Part shown: piece after piece, positions 11,186 through 20,105 of the stretch | How positions within the stretch are numbered: position 1 is the first letter of the stretch | Layout: each line of letters starts with the position of its first letter | Source of the DNA: an uncultured Oscillospiraceae bacterium | GTDB taxonomy: Bacteria; Bacillota; Clostridia; Oscillospirales; Oscillospiraceae | Reading direction: 5' to 3' | DNA: 64,000 nt | Assembly (NCBI GenBank): GCA_944386985.1 | Contig: CALXDD010000001.1 | Span: 186,001-250,000, forward strand | Program-made: the position numbers and the translations under genes | The notes under the pieces: generated by a model | Told to the model about the DNA's origin: nothing | The model's input: the letters and a program-made list of their open reading frames with translations, nothing else | Databases searched by the model: none

Positions 11186-11294
11186 GGCCAACTCAGGGGG
11201 AACCTCGGATAACTTTTGTTCACCTTTTCGTATCCGAAAGGTCCCCGCCAGCGATTTCGCGGTCTTGGTCAATAAAATAAAAGGAGTCATCCCC
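11186..11294 (+). promoter_or_regulatory. Structured 5' leader of the NCS2 permease gene, candidate riboswitch
   Basis: GGCCAA (11186-11191) can pair with TTGGTC (11265-11270) to enclose two hairpins. The larger one has three stacked segments: 11197-11200 with 11243-11246, 11202-11205 with 11239-11242, and CGGATA at 11206-11211 with TATCCG at 11231-11236; its loop is 19 bases. A smaller GCG/CGC hairpin lies at 11251-11260. The purine-riboswitch core consensus is not present. The ribosome site AAAGGAG lies at 11280-11286. The class, ligand and even function of this leader are unknown; the purine permease downstream suggests a purine-related ligand. Confidence 0.5.
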
Positions 11295-12686
11295 ATGAAA
11301 CAGAGAGAAACCCAAACCACACCCCGCATGGAAAACATCTACCAGCTGGACGGCCGGGTGCCGGTGGCCAGAGCTATTCCCTTCGGTCTGCAGCACGTTC
11401 TTGCCATGTTTGTGGCCAACGTGGCGCCCATCATTCTGGTGGCGTCGGTAGCCCTCTACAACGGGCAGTCCTTCACGGCGGTAGAGACGGCCCGGCTGAT
11501 CCAGAACGCCATGTTCATTGCCGGTATCGGCACCCTCATCCAGCTCTATCCCATCTGGCGGATCGGGGCGCGGCTGCCGGTGGTCATGGGCGTCAGCTTC
11601 ACCTTTGTCTCCGCCATGATGGTGCTGGCAGCCCGGGACTACGGGCTGATGATCGGCGCGATTATCGTAGGCGGCTGCATCGAGGGCGTGCTGGGTCTCA
11701 CCATCAAATACTGGCGGCGGTTCGTAGCCCCCATCGTCTCCGCCTGCGTGGTGACTACCATTGGCTTCTCTCTGCTGGGCGTCGGCATCAGCAGCTTCGG
11801 CGCCTCCGCTGTCTATGATTTCGGCAGCTGGCAGAACCTGCTGGTGGGCGCGATCACGCTGGCCTCCTGCCTCATCTTTCAGGCATTTGCCAAGGGCTTC
11901 TGGAAGCAGCTGTACGTCCTTTTCGGCCTGGTGGTGGGCTATATTGCCGCCGTGTGCTTCGGCATGGTGAATTTCGCCTCCATTGGGGAGAGCGTCAAGG
12001 AGATGGGCATTATCTCTCCGCCTATGCTGTTCCACTACGCTCCCAAGTTTGAGATCGGCGCCATCATCTCCGTGACGCTGGTGTTCTTTGTCTCCGCTGC
12101 CGAGACCATCGGCGACACCACGGCGGTGTGCAGCGGCGGCCTGGGCCGGGACATCACGGAGCGGGAGCTGTCCGGCTCCCTGTGCTGTGACGGCTTCATC
12201 TCCGCCATCTCCGGCGGCGTGTTCGGCTGCACACCCATTACCTCCTTCAGTCAGAACGTGGGCCTTGTGGCCATGACCAAGGTGGTCAATCGCTTTACCA
12301 TCATGTTCGGCGCCCTGACCCTGGTGATCGCGGGTCTGTTCCCGCCCATCGGCGCGTTTTTCTCCACCCTGCCAGACTGCGTACTGGGCGGCTGCACGGT
12401 GATCATGTTCGGCGCGATTATTGTCTCCGGCGTCACCATGCTCAGCAAGTGCGGTCTCGATCAGCGCAACACCCTCATTGCAGCGGCCTCCTTTGCCATC
12501 GGCATCGGCGTCACCCAGGTGGATGGGTTTTTCTCCCACATGCCCCAGGTGATCGGGGACATCTTCTCCGGAAACCCGGTGGCCGGTGTGTTCGTGATCT
12601 CCCTGATCCTCTCTTTGGTGCTTCCCAAGAAGGTGGAGCTGCAGGACATCGACGCTCTGACCCCCGATACGGTGGACAAGAAATAG
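11295..12686 (+). CDS. NCS2-family xanthine/uric acid-type purine permease
   Basis: This 463-residue, roughly 14-helix proton-coupled nucleobase transporter belongs to the NCS2 family and its xanthine/urate branch (PbuX/UacT-like). The conserved TM1 reads FGLQHVLAMFVANVAP, the TM8 acidic motif is AETIGDTTAV and the TM10 motif is TSFSQNVGLV. The start at 11295 is chosen because AAAGGAG lies eight bases upstream; an open frame extends further up through the structured leader without a ribosome site. It stands alone between terminators. Xanthine, urate or guanine are all possible substrates. Confidence 0.87.
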   Translation: MKQRETQTTPRMENIYQLDGRVPVARAIPFGLQHVLAMFVANVAPIILVASVALYNGQSFTAVETARLIQNAMFIAGIGTLIQLYPIWRIGARLPVVMGVSFTFVSAMMVLAARDYGLMIGAIIVGGCIEGVLGLTIKYWRRFVAPIVSACVVTTIGFSLLGVGISSFGASAVYDFGSWQNLLVGAITLASCLIFQAFAKGFWKQLYVLFGLVVGYIAAVCFGMVNFASIGESVKEMGIISPPMLFHYAPKFEIGAIISVTLVFFVSAAETIGDTTAVCSGGLGRDITERELSGSLCCDGFISAISGGVFGCTPITSFSQNVGLVAMTKVVNRFTIMFGALTLVIAGLFPPIGAFFSTLPDCVLGGCTVIMFGAIIVSGVTMLSKCGLDQRNTLIAAASFAIGIGVTQVDGFFSHMPQVIGDIFSGNPVAGVFVISLILSLVLPKKVELQDIDALTPDTVDKK

Positions 12687-12702
12687 TGGTATTTTTAAAG
12701 CA

Positions 12703-12741
12703 GACGCGGCCCGGAAATTTTCTTCCGGGCCGCGTCTTTTT
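12703..12741 (+). terminator. Rho-independent terminator of the permease gene
   Basis: A 14-bp perfect GC-rich stem (GACGCGGCCCGGAA with TTCCGGGCCGCGTC) has a six-base loop and is followed by five T residues. Confidence 0.9.
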
Positions 12742-12756
12742 CCGCCGTTGACGAAG

Positions 12757-12791
12757 TAAAAAAGATTTGCCCTCGCCAGCGGAGCAAAAAA
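12757..12791 (+). repeat. Dispersed 35-bp intergenic repeat, copy A
   Basis: This 35-base segment, starting TAAAAAAG and centred on CTCGCCAGCG, matches 30 of 35 bases of the minus strand of 33306-33340. Both copies lie between the terminators of two converging transcripts. It overlaps the A-run of the his terminator. Confidence 0.6.
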
Positions 12792-12820
12792 GAGCCGGCG
12801 CAAAATTCTGCGTCGGCTCT
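12786..12820 (-). terminator. Rho-independent terminator of the histidine operon
   Basis: A 12-bp stem (AGAGCCGGCGCA with TGCGTCGGCTCT, one wobble) and a 6-base loop are followed on the minus strand by six T residues. It lies just after the PHP phosphatase gene. Confidence 0.88.
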
Positions 12821-12831
12821 CAGCAGACAGA

Positions 12832-13647
12832 TCAGAACGGGATGGACACATCGAGGAACCCCTCCGCCGTGCGGTACACCGTGGAGGTAAATCCACAGTC
12901 CGCCGCCAGATGGAAGGCCTGATCGTAGGCGCAGAGGAGGGAAGCGGCGCTGTGGCTGTCGCTGGTGACGGCTACCCGGCCGCCCTTTTCCCGGATTCGC
13001 CGGAGAAAACAGGGGTTGGGGTAGGGGGTGGTGCGATAGCCCCGGGATATGGCCCCGGTGTTGATCTCAAAGATCACGTCCTTCTCTAAAAGGGCGTCCA
13101 GAGCTTCCAGAGCCGGTCCCCGATAGCGGGGGTCCGCTGTGTCAAAGAGGCGGTTCCCTTCGTTGAATTTGGTGAAGAGGTCAAAGTGGCCTACAATGTC
13201 GCAGCCGGTGACCTGCGCCACCTCCGCTTCTAAGCGGAAGTAGTCCCGGGCAAAGGCATAGAAATCTCCGCCATAGTGCTCCCGGACGGCCTTCACAAAG
13301 GACTCCTCGCTCTCGTCCACCGAGAGGGCGGCACCGTCCTTTACCACGCAGTGGACGGAACCGATGAGGTAGTCCCAGCCCTCCCCGGCAGGAGGAGAGA
13401 AGTAATCCTGCTCCAGGCCTAAGAAGACATCCATTTGTCCTTGGTACTGCTCCCGAAGGGCCAGCACCGCCTGCCGGTAGGCGGGGAGCTTCTCCGGCGT
13501 AATGCACCAGCTCTCAGAGGCGAGGGGGGCGTGACCGGAAAAGCCGATGGCCCCGCAGCCCGCGGCCAGGGCTGCCGCCGCCATTTCCTCCGGAGTGTTT
13601 TTCCCATCGCAGAGAGTGGTGTGGCAGTGGAGGGTCTGAGGCCTCAT
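12832..13647 (-). CDS. hisJ: PHP-type histidinol-phosphatase
   Basis: This enzyme (271 aa) hydrolyses L-histidinol phosphate to histidinol, the step before HisD. It belongs to the PHP metallo-phosphoesterase family, with metal ligands in [11 protein letters not shown] (residues ~8-18), FSGHAP (~36-41), the GLEQDYF strand, a DIVGHFD motif and the C-terminal TSDSHSA. It is of the HisJ/HisK type found in Firmicutes, not the HisB-N type. It is the last gene of the operon and its ATG overlaps the hisIE stop by four bases. Together with hisC, hisB and hisD it completes the pathway. Confidence 0.9.
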   Translation of the reverse strand: MRPQTLHCHTTLCDGKNTPEEMAAAALAAGCGAIGFSGHAPLASESWCITPEKLPAYRQAVLALREQYQGQMDVFLGLEQDYFSPPAGEGWDYLIGSVHCVVKDGAALSVDESEESFVKAVREHYGGDFYAFARDYFRLEAEVAQVTGCDIVGHFDLFTKFNEGNRLFDTADPRYRGPALEALDALLEKDVIFEINTGAISRGYRTTPYPNPCFLRRIREKGGRVAVTSDSHSAASLLCAYDQAFHLAADCGFTSTVYRTAEGFLDVSIPF

Positions 13648-14294
13648 TTGGTCATCTTCTCCTGCTTCACCTTGTGGTCGATGACGTGGCGGCTGGCCAG
13701 CTCCGCCATCACATCGCCCACGCTGATGCCCATCTCCACCATCAGCACCATTACATGGTACATGAGGTCGGCGATCTCATAAATGGTCTCCGCCTTGTCC
13801 TCCGCCTTGCCGGCAATAATCACCTCGGTGGATTCCTCACCTACCTTCTTGAGGATCTTGTCCAGGCCCTTCTGGAAGAGGTAGGTGGTATAGGACCCCT
13901 CGGGGAGATCCCGCTTCCGGCCCTCCAAAAGGCCGTAGAGACCCTTGACGGAGAAGGGCTCCGGGGACTCTCCGATGAAGACCTTGTCATGGAAGCAGGA
14001 GTCGGTGCCCAGATGACAGGCGGGACCGGTTTTGTTCACCCGGATCACCAGGGCGTCCCGGTCGCAGTCGGCGGTGATGTCCACCACATACTGGATGTTG
14101 CCGCTGGTTTCCCCCTTCCGCCACAGCTCCTGCCGGGACCGGGACCAGAAGCAGGTGCGGCCCTCCTTCATGGTGATCTCCAGGCTCTCCCGGTTCATGT
14201 AGGCGAGAGTCAGCACCTCCTTGGTGGAGGCGTCCACCACGATGGCGGGGATCAGGCCGTGGCCGCCGAATTTCAAATCGTCAATGGAAAGCAT
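13644..14294 (-). CDS. hisI: Bifunctional phosphoribosyl-AMP cyclohydrolase / phosphoribosyl-ATP pyrophosphatase
   Basis: This 216-residue HisIE protein carries out steps 2 and 3 of histidine synthesis. The N-terminal cyclohydrolase domain (residues ~1-110) has the zinc-site pattern CFWSRSR...WRKGETSGN and the metal-binding DCDRDAL. The C-terminal pyrophosphatase domain (~115-205) is a MazG-like helical fold with [12 protein letters not shown] and [13 protein letters not shown]. It starts 110 bp after hisF, the only sizeable gap inside the operon, and overlaps the phosphatase gene by four bases. Confidence 0.95.
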   Translation of the reverse strand: MLSIDDLKFGGHGLIPAIVVDASTKEVLTLAYMNRESLEITMKEGRTCFWSRSRQELWRKGETSGNIQYVVDITADCDRDALVIRVNKTGPACHLGTDSCFHDKVFIGESPEPFSVKGLYGLLEGRKRDLPEGSYTTYLFQKGLDKILKKVGEESTEVIIAGKAEDKAETIYEIADLMYHVMVLMVEMGISVGDVMAELASRHVIDHKVKQEKMTK

Positions 14295-14404
14295 AGTCGT
14301 TCTCCTTTATGCAGCTGTTAAAAGCCTTGCAGAGTTTGCGCCGGAAGACGCGCATTCAGATGGATTTTATTTTTCCGGCGACATGCGCGGCGGAAAAATA
14401 CTTC
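14295..14404 (-). promoter_or_regulatory. hisF-hisIE intercistronic gap with hairpin
   Basis: This 110-bp gap contains an inverted repeat: TTTTTCCGGCG at 14370-14380 and CGGCGGAAAAA at 14388-14398, matching at 10 of 11 positions with a 7-base loop. No T-run follows on the minus strand, so it is more likely an mRNA processing or stability element than a terminator. The rest shows only the hisIE ribosome site. Confidence 0.45.
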
Positions 14405-15163
14405 TTAAAGACGCATGGTGATGCCCCGGTCCGCCAGGGCGCGTTTTAAATCAGGGATCTGGACCTCCCCGAAGTGGAAGATGGAGGCGGCAAGGCCCGC
14501 GTCCACCTTGGGAAGAGTTTCAAAAAGGGTGATAAAATCCTCAATGCACCCGGCGCCGCCGGAGGCGATCACCGGCACGTTCACCGCGTCGCAGACGGCG
14601 GCCAGCATCTCCAAATCAAAGCCCTTTTTCACCCCGTCGGTGTCGATGCTGTTGAGGACGATCTCCCCGGCGCCGCTCTGGACGCCCTTTTTGATCCACT
14701 CGATGGCGTCCAGGCCCGTGTCCTCCCGGCCGCCCTTGGCAAACACCCGGAACTGGCCGTCCACCCGCTTGGCGTCCACGCTGAGGACCACGCACTGGTC
14801 CCCGTAGCGCTGGGCGGCGGCGGAGATGAGGGAGGGGTCCCGGATGGCCCCGGAGTTGACGCTGACCTTGTCGGCTCCGCATTTGAGGACCCGGTCAAAG
14901 TCGTCCACGGTGTTGATGCCGCCCCCCACGGTGAGGGGGATGAAGATGGTGGAGGCTACCTCGGTGAGAATGTCGGTGAAGAGGGCGCGGCCCTCGGCGG
15001 AGGCGGTGATGTCGTAGAACACCAGCTCGTCGGCGCCGCAGTCGCTGTAAAACTTTGCCAGCTTCACAGGGCTGGACACGTCGCTGAGTCCCAAGAAGTT
15101 GACCCCCTTCACCACCCGGCCGTCTTTTACGTCGAGACAGGGGATGATCCGCTTGGTGATCAT
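14405..15163 (-). CDS. hisF: Imidazole glycerol phosphate synthase cyclase subunit
   Basis: This TIM-barrel cyclase (252 aa) works with HisH to form imidazole glycerol phosphate and AICAR. The N terminus reads [19 protein letters not shown] with catalytic Asp, and the second half mirrors it with VVLSVDAKR and [13 protein letters not shown] (second catalytic Asp). The phosphate-binding GGGI and ASGGAG loops are present. It overlaps the hisA stop by four bases. Confidence 0.97.
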   Translation of the reverse strand: MITKRIIPCLDVKDGRVVKGVNFLGLSDVSSPVKLAKFYSDCGADELVFYDITASAEGRALFTDILTEVASTIFIPLTVGGGINTVDDFDRVLKCGADKVSVNSGAIRDPSLISAAAQRYGDQCVVLSVDAKRVDGQFRVFAKGGREDTGLDAIEWIKKGVQSGAGEIVLNSIDTDGVKKGFDLEMLAAVCDAVNVPVIASGGAGCIEDFITLFETLPKVDAGLAASIFHFGEVQIPDLKRALADRGITMRL

Positions 15164-15879
15164 TGGTCTCCTCCCTCCAAAATGGCGTCCTCTAAGTCCA
15201 CCGCACCGGTGTACCAGGCCTTGCCCACGATGGCCCCATAGAGGCCCATCTCACTGAGGCGGACGATGTCCTTGTTGCAGGAGATTCCGCCGGAGGCGAT
15301 GATGTCGCAGCTGACCTCCTCCTGGAGGGCGGCCAGACGGTCGTAGGAGGGACCGGAGAGGGTGCCGTCGGTGTCAATATCGGTGAAGATCAGCTTGGTG
15401 ACGCCGAGAGATTCCATCTGCCTGGCAAAGTCCAAATAGTCGATGCCGGCGTCCTCCACCCAGCCGGCGGTGCGGACCCGGCCGTCCTTGGTGTCGATGC
15501 CCACGGCGATGCGGTCGCCGCCGTAGTGGGCCACGGCGGAGCGGACGAAGTCCGGATCGCTGACGGCGGCGGAGCCGATGACCGCCCGGTAGATGCCCAT
15601 GGCGAAGACGGCCTCTAAATCCTGGATGGTGCGGAGACCTCCGCCCAGCTGGATCTTCAGACCCACCCGGGACACGGCCTTTACGATCTCCGTGTTCTTC
15701 CGCTTGCCGTCCTTGGCACCGTCCAAGTCCACCATGTGCATGTGGGTGGCTCCGGCGGAGCGGAAAGCCATGGCGGTGGCCACCGGGTCGTCGGCCACCT
15801 GCTGAACGGTGGAAAAATCTCCTTTATAGAGACGGACCACCTTGCCGTCCTTTAAGTCGATAGCGGGGAAAATGATCAT
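15160..15879 (-). CDS. hisA: ProFAR isomerase
   Basis: This is the 239-residue TIM-barrel isomerase that converts ProFAR to PRFAR. The N terminus reads [20 protein letters not shown] with the catalytic Asp; the second catalytic Asp is in [13 protein letters not shown]. The phosphate loops GGGLRT and ASGGIS are intact. It overlaps both hisH and hisF by four bases. Confidence 0.97.
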   Translation of the reverse strand: MIIFPAIDLKDGKVVRLYKGDFSTVQQVADDPVATAMAFRSAGATHMHMVDLDGAKDGKRKNTEIVKAVSRVGLKIQLGGGLRTIQDLEAVFAMGIYRAVIGSAAVSDPDFVRSAVAHYGGDRIAVGIDTKDGRVRTAGWVEDAGIDYLDFARQMESLGVTKLIFTDIDTDGTLSGPSYDRLAALQEEVSCDIIASGGISCNKDIVRLSEMGLYGAIVGKAWYTGAVDLEDAILEGGDQ

Positions 15880-16508
15880 AGCCGATCCTCCATTTCACAG
15901 AAGGCCCGCAGGATGCTGAGACCTACAGGGCCGCTTTTTTCCGGGTGGAATTGGGTGCCCATGACGTTTTGACGCTGGACCGCCGCCGTCAGCTCCGGGC
16001 CGTACTCGGCGGTAGCGATGAGGTCGGCGGCACAGTCGGCGGCGTAGTAGGAGTGGACGAAGTAGACGCAGTCCCCCTCCTTGATGTGTCGGAAGAGGGG
16101 GCTCACCGGCTTGTCCTTAGGGAAGTGGAGGGCGTTCCAGCCGATGTGGGGCACCTTGTACCCCTTGGGGACCACCGGCTCCATGCTCACCACCTGGCCG
16201 GGGATGAGGCCGAGGCCGGGATGCTCGCCGTATTCAAGGCTTTTGTCGAAGAGAAGCTGCATGCCAAGGCAGATGCCGAGAAGAGGCTTGCCCCGGTTGG
16301 CTTCCTCAATGACCACCTGGTCAAGGCCGTTTTTCCGCAGAAGTTCCGCTGCATCGCCGAAGGCCCCTACCCCGGGGAGCACTACCTTTCCGGCGGAGCG
16401 GATAATTTCCGGGTCCCCGGTGACGGTGACCTCCGCCCCTAAGGAGCGGAAGGAGCAGGTGAGGGAGAAGAGGTTCCCCACCCCGTAATCCACAATGGCG
16501 ATCATCAC
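15876..16508 (-). CDS. hisH: Imidazole glycerol phosphate synthase glutamine amidotransferase subunit
   Basis: This class I glutamine amidotransferase (210 aa) supplies ammonia to HisF. The start reads IAIVDYGVGNLFSL, the nucleophile Cys lies in LLGICLGMQLLF, and the His-Glu pair lies in GTQFHPEKSG. Two consecutive ATG codons could start it; the first overlaps the hisB stop by four bases. Confidence 0.96.
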   Translation of the reverse strand: MMIAIVDYGVGNLFSLTCSFRSLGAEVTVTGDPEIIRSAGKVVLPGVGAFGDAAELLRKNGLDQVVIEEANRGKPLLGICLGMQLLFDKSLEYGEHPGLGLIPGQVVSMEPVVPKGYKVPHIGWNALHFPKDKPVSPLFRHIKEGDCVYFVHSYYAADCAADLIATAEYGPELTAAVQRQNVMGTQFHPEKSGPVGLSILRAFCEMEDRL

Positions 16509-17098
16509 AGCACCCCCTTGGTGGAGGGGATCTCCTGGGCAAATGCGGGGTCAATGGCCGCCGCCTGGCGGAGGGAGCGGGCGAGGCTTTTGAACATGCC
16601 CTCGATAATGTGGTGGCTGTTTTTTCCAGCCAGCTGCTGGACATGGAGGGTCATGTTGGCCCGGCGGACCAGGGCCAGGAGAAACTCCTCCACCAGCTCC
16701 GTGTCAAAGGTCCCCACCTTCTCTGTGGGGATCTGAAGCTCGCAGCACAGCATCCCACGGCCGGAGAGATCCACGGCGGTGAGAAGAAGGGCCTCGTCCA
16801 TGGGGAGGGTGCAGCTGCCGTAGCGGTACACGCCCCGGAGGTCGCCGAGAGCCTTTGCGAAAGCGTCCCCCAGACAGATGCCGATGTCCTCCACGGTGTG
16901 GTGGTCGTCCACGTAGGTGTCGCCGCTGCAGTGGACTGTCAGATCGAAGCGGCCGTGGCGGGCAAAGAGGGTGAGCATATGATCGAGAAAGCCGCAGCCG
17001 GTGGCGATATCGCTCTTCCCGGAACCTTCAATAGTGAGGGACAGGGTGATGTCGGTCTCGGCGGTCTTCCGCCGGATCTCCGCTTGGCGCATGATCAC
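16505..17098 (-). CDS. hisB: Imidazoleglycerol-phosphate dehydratase
   Basis: This monofunctional dehydratase (197 aa) lacks the N-terminal phosphatase domain of enterobacterial HisB. The two metal-binding repeats are visible as GFLDHMLTLFARHG...DDHHTVEDIGICLG and NSHHIIEGMFKSLARSL. It overlaps hisC and hisH by four bases each. The phosphatase step is supplied by the PHP protein at the operon end. Confidence 0.96.
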   Translation of the reverse strand: MIMRQAEIRRKTAETDITLSLTIEGSGKSDIATGCGFLDHMLTLFARHGRFDLTVHCSGDTYVDDHHTVEDIGICLGDAFAKALGDLRGVYRYGSCTLPMDEALLLTAVDLSGRGMLCCELQIPTEKVGTFDTELVEEFLLALVRRANMTLHVQQLAGKNSHHIIEGMFKSLARSLRQAAAIDPAFAQEIPSTKGVL

Positions 17099-18159
17099 AC
17101 CTCCTTGAGAATTTCCCGGACCTTCTCCAGCAGCACATCCATCTGCTCCTTGGAGCCGATGGTGATGCGGACATGATTTTGAAGGGCGGGCTTGTTCCAG
17201 TAACGCACCAAAACGCCCCGGCGCTTCAGCTCCCGATAGAGGTTGCCGCCGGAGAGCTTGGGGCAGCTGGTAAAGATGAAGTTGGCCTTGGAGGGGAGAG
17301 TGGTGAAGCCCAGCTTCCCCAGCTCCTCCACCGTGTAGGCCCGGTTCTCCGCGATGATTTTCGTGTTCTTTTTATAGTAGTCGTCGCTGTCCACGGCGGC
17401 CTCGGCGGCCACTAAGGTCAGGCGGTTGATGTTGTAGGGGTTGGTGGAATACTTGATCTTGTTGAGGTCCTCGATCAGGGCGGCGCTGCCGAGAGCAAAG
17501 CCCAGGCGGCCTCCCGCCATGGACCGGGATTTGGAGAAGGTCATGCACACCAGAAGATTTTCGTACTTTTTAATAAGAGGATAGCAGCTTTCGGCCCCAA
17601 AGTCCACATAGGCCTCGTCGATGAGAACCACATGGTCGGGATTGGTCTGGACGATCTTCTCAATGTCCGCTACCGAGATGGTGCGGCCGGTGGGGGCGTT
17701 GGGGTTTGCAATAACGATGTTCTGACAGAGACCGCAGTAGTCCTCCACCTCCAGCCGGAAGTCCTCCCGCAGGGGGATCACCGTGGCGGGGACATTGTGG
17801 AGATTGGCGTAGACGGGATAGAAGCCGTAGCTGATGTCCGGGAAGGCCACAGGGCGCTCCCGGTCACAGAAGGCCATGAAGGCGAAATTCAGAATGTCGT
17901 CGGAGCCGTTGGAGAGAAACACATTCTCCTCTTTGACGGCATAGAGGTCTGCTAACTTCTTCCGGAGGCGCTTGCAGTCCGGGTCGGGGTACAAATTGAG
18001 CCGCCCCACCTCATAGGCATTCACCGCGGCGATAACCTCCGGGGAGGGGGGGAAGGGGGACTCGTTGGTGTTCAGCTTCACATACTGCATATCCTGGGGC
18101 TGCTCGCCGGGGACGTAAGTCTCCAGGGCGGCAAAGCGGGAACTCATAAATCTGCTCAT
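17095..18159 (-). CDS. hisC: Histidinol-phosphate aminotransferase
   Basis: This PLP-dependent fold-type I aminotransferase (about 354 aa) makes histidinol phosphate from imidazole-acetol phosphate. The N-terminal signature YVKLNTNESPFPPSP, the NPNAPTGR segment, the VLIDEAYVDFG strand and the PLP lysine in TFSKSRSMAGGRLGFALG are all present. The start at 18159 is set by an AGAAGG site eight bases upstream; the longer open frame to 18243 overlaps the end of hisD and has no site. The gap to hisD is 16 bp. Confidence 0.94.
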   Translation of the reverse strand: MSRFMSSRFAALETYVPGEQPQDMQYVKLNTNESPFPPSPEVIAAVNAYEVGRLNLYPDPDCKRLRKKLADLYAVKEENVFLSNGSDDILNFAFMAFCDRERPVAFPDISYGFYPVYANLHNVPATVIPLREDFRLEVEDYCGLCQNIVIANPNAPTGRTISVADIEKIVQTNPDHVVLIDEAYVDFGAESCYPLIKKYENLLVCMTFSKSRSMAGGRLGFALGSAALIEDLNKIKYSTNPYNINRLTLVAAEAAVDSDDYYKKNTKIIAENRAYTVEELGKLGFTTLPSKANFIFTSCPKLSGGNLYRELKRRGVLVRYWNKPALQNHVRITIGSKEQMDVLLEKVREILKEV

Positions 18160-18175
18160 GCTGCGGGCCTTCTTT

Positions 18176-19456
18176 CTATATGGTCTCGTCAAAGCGGCTG
18201 AGGACGCTGCGGGCGTGGGCCTCCAGCCCCTCCTGCCGGGCAAAGCGGGCGATCTTGCCGCTGACCTTCCCCAGGGCGTCCGCCGTGTAGTAGGTGAACT
18301 GGGTCTTCTTCACAAAGTCGTCCACGCTGAGGGGGCTCATGAAGCGGGCGGTGCCGCTGGTGGGGAGGGTGTGGTTGGGACCGGCAAAGTAGTCACCAAG
18401 GGCCTCCGGGCAGCTGCGGCCCAGAAAGACGGACCCGGCGTGGCGGATCTTGTCAAGATAGTCGAAGGGGTTGTCGAGGCACAGCTCCAGGTGCTCCGGG
18501 GCGATCTCATTGGCGATGTCGATCACGGCGGAGAGGTCCTCCGCCACAATGATCTTGCCGTTGCGGTCGATGGAGGCCCGGGCAATCTCCGCCCGGGGCA
18601 GCAGGGGGATCTGCCGCTCCAGCTCGTCGCTGACGGCCTTGGCCAATTCCTCGCTGTCGGTGACCAGAACGGCGGAGGCCATCTTGTCGTGCTCCGCCTG
18701 GCTGAGAAGGTCCGCGGCCACCACCCGGGCGTCGCTCTTCCCGTCGGCCACCACCAAAATCTCACTGGGCCCGGCGATCATGTCGATGGCCACCTGGCCG
18801 AAGACCTGGCGCTTGGCCTCCGCCACATAGGCATTGCCGGGGCCCACGATTTTGTCTATCCGGGGGATGGTCTCCGTGCCGTAGGCCAGGGCCGCCACCG
18901 CCTGGGCGCCGCCGGTGCGGAATACCCGGTCTACCCCGGCGATCCGGGCGGCGGCCAGAATCACCGGGTGGATGTCTCCGCCGCAGGTGGGGGGCGACAC
19001 CATGACCACCTCCCGGCAGCCGGCGATTTTGGCGGGAATGGCGTTCATGAGAACGCTGGAGGGGTAAGCGGCGGTGCCGCCGGGGATGTAGAGGCCCACC
19101 CGGTCCATGGGGATCACCTTCTGCCCGAGGAGGATGCCCTCCTCCTCACTGATGACGAAGCTGCTGCGGACCTGGCGGCGGTGGAAATTCCGGATGCGCT
19201 CCGCCGCCTCGGTGAGAATTTGGCGGAGCTCTTCGTCCAGGGACTCCACGGCGGCGTCCAGGGTCTCCCGGGGGACCTCGATCTCCGTCAGCTCCGCCTT
19301 GTCAAATTTTTCCGCGTAATACCGGAGAGCCGCGTCTTTGTCCTTTCGGACGGAGGCAATGATCTCCGCTACGGCAGGGCCCACGCTGGCCGCCGCCTCA
19401 CAGCGGGAGAAGATCTCCTCTGGGGAGACCTTCCCGTAGGGCAAAATTCGGATCAT
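18176..19456 (-). CDS. hisD: Histidinol dehydrogenase
   Basis: This zinc enzyme (about 426 aa) oxidises histidinol to histidine in two NAD+-dependent steps. Family motifs are YIPGGTAAYPSSVLMNAIPA, VGPGNAYVAEAKR, DMIAGPSEILVVAD, LLSQAEHDK and PEHLEL. The ATG at 19456 follows an AAGGAG site; the open frame to 19579 is an upstream extension into hisG and is not used. It lies four bases after hisG. Confidence 0.96.
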   Translation of the reverse strand: MIRILPYGKVSPEEIFSRCEAAASVGPAVAEIIASVRKDKDAALRYYAEKFDKAELTEIEVPRETLDAAVESLDEELRQILTEAAERIRNFHRRQVRSSFVISEEEGILLGQKVIPMDRVGLYIPGGTAAYPSSVLMNAIPAKIAGCREVVMVSPPTCGGDIHPVILAAARIAGVDRVFRTGGAQAVAALAYGTETIPRIDKIVGPGNAYVAEAKRQVFGQVAIDMIAGPSEILVVADGKSDARVVAADLLSQAEHDKMASAVLVTDSEELAKAVSDELERQIPLLPRAEIARASIDRNGKIIVAEDLSAVIDIANEIAPEHLELCLDNPFDYLDKIRHAGSVFLGRSCPEALGDYFAGPNHTLPTSGTARFMSPLSVDDFVKKTQFTYYTADALGKVSGKIARFARQEGLEAHARSVLSRFDETI

Positions 19457-19460
19457 ATCC

Positions 19461-20102
19461 TTACTCCTTCCCCTCCTCCGGCTGCCAGGCGCTGACGGCC
19501 TGGACCAGCTGCCGGATGGGCTCGTTTTTGAATTTATAGCTGACCTTGTTGGCGATGAGCCGGGCGCTGATGGGGACAATATCCACCTTGGGCTCCAGGC
19601 CGTTCTCCAGCAGGGTCCGGCCGGTCTCCACGATATCCACGATCACGTCGCTGAGACCTAAAATAGGGGCGATCTCAATGGAGCCGTTGAGCTTGATGAT
19701 ATCAATGTCCCGGCTGATGGAGCTGTAGTAGGTCCGGGCGATCCGGGGGAACTTGGTGGCCACCCGAAGGGTGTTGCTGCCCTCGTCGTAAAACTCCTTC
19801 CGGGCCGCCACGCACATCCGGCACTTGCCGATGCCGAGGTCCGCCAGTTCGTAGACGTCGGGGGCGTACTCCAGCAGAATGTCCTTCCCCGCCACGCCAA
19901 TGTCGGCGGCCCCGCGCTCCACATAGATGGCCACGTCCGAGGGCTTCACCCAGAAGTAGCGGACGCCCTTTTCCGGGTTTTCGAACACCAGCTTCCGGTT
20001 CTCCTCCTCAATGGAGGGACACTCATAGCCCACCGCTTTGAAAATACGGTAGACCTTCTCTCCAAGCCGCCCCTTGGGCAGGGCGATGTTGATCATCTCC
20101 AT
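19461..20102 (-). CDS. hisG: ATP phosphoribosyltransferase catalytic subunit, short form
   Basis: This catalyses the first, committed step of histidine synthesis. At 213 residues it is the short HisG(S) form, which lacks the C-terminal regulatory domain and needs HisZ; hisZ is directly upstream, four bases away. Motifs include INIALPKGRLGEKV, ERGAADIGVAGKD and the PRPP-binding LSDVIVDIVETGRTL. Histidine feedback is expected to act through HisZ. Confidence 0.96.
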   Translation of the reverse strand: MEMINIALPKGRLGEKVYRIFKAVGYECPSIEEENRKLVFENPEKGVRYFWVKPSDVAIYVERGAADIGVAGKDILLEYAPDVYELADLGIGKCRMCVAARKEFYDEGSNTLRVATKFPRIARTYYSSISRDIDIIKLNGSIEIAPILGLSDVIVDIVETGRTLLENGLEPKVDIVPISARLIANKVSYKFKNEPIRQLVQAVSAWQPEEGKE

Positions 20103-20105
20103 CCC

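Noticed and set aside
11186-11294. Classical guanine/adenine riboswitch before the permease
   Set aside because: The conserved loop and junction sequences of the purine aptamer are not present; the fold is listed as unassigned instead.
11220-12896. A 558-codon minus-strand frame opposite the permease
   Set aside because: Shadow; it crosses two terminators and has His/Gln/Asp-rich low-complexity sequence.
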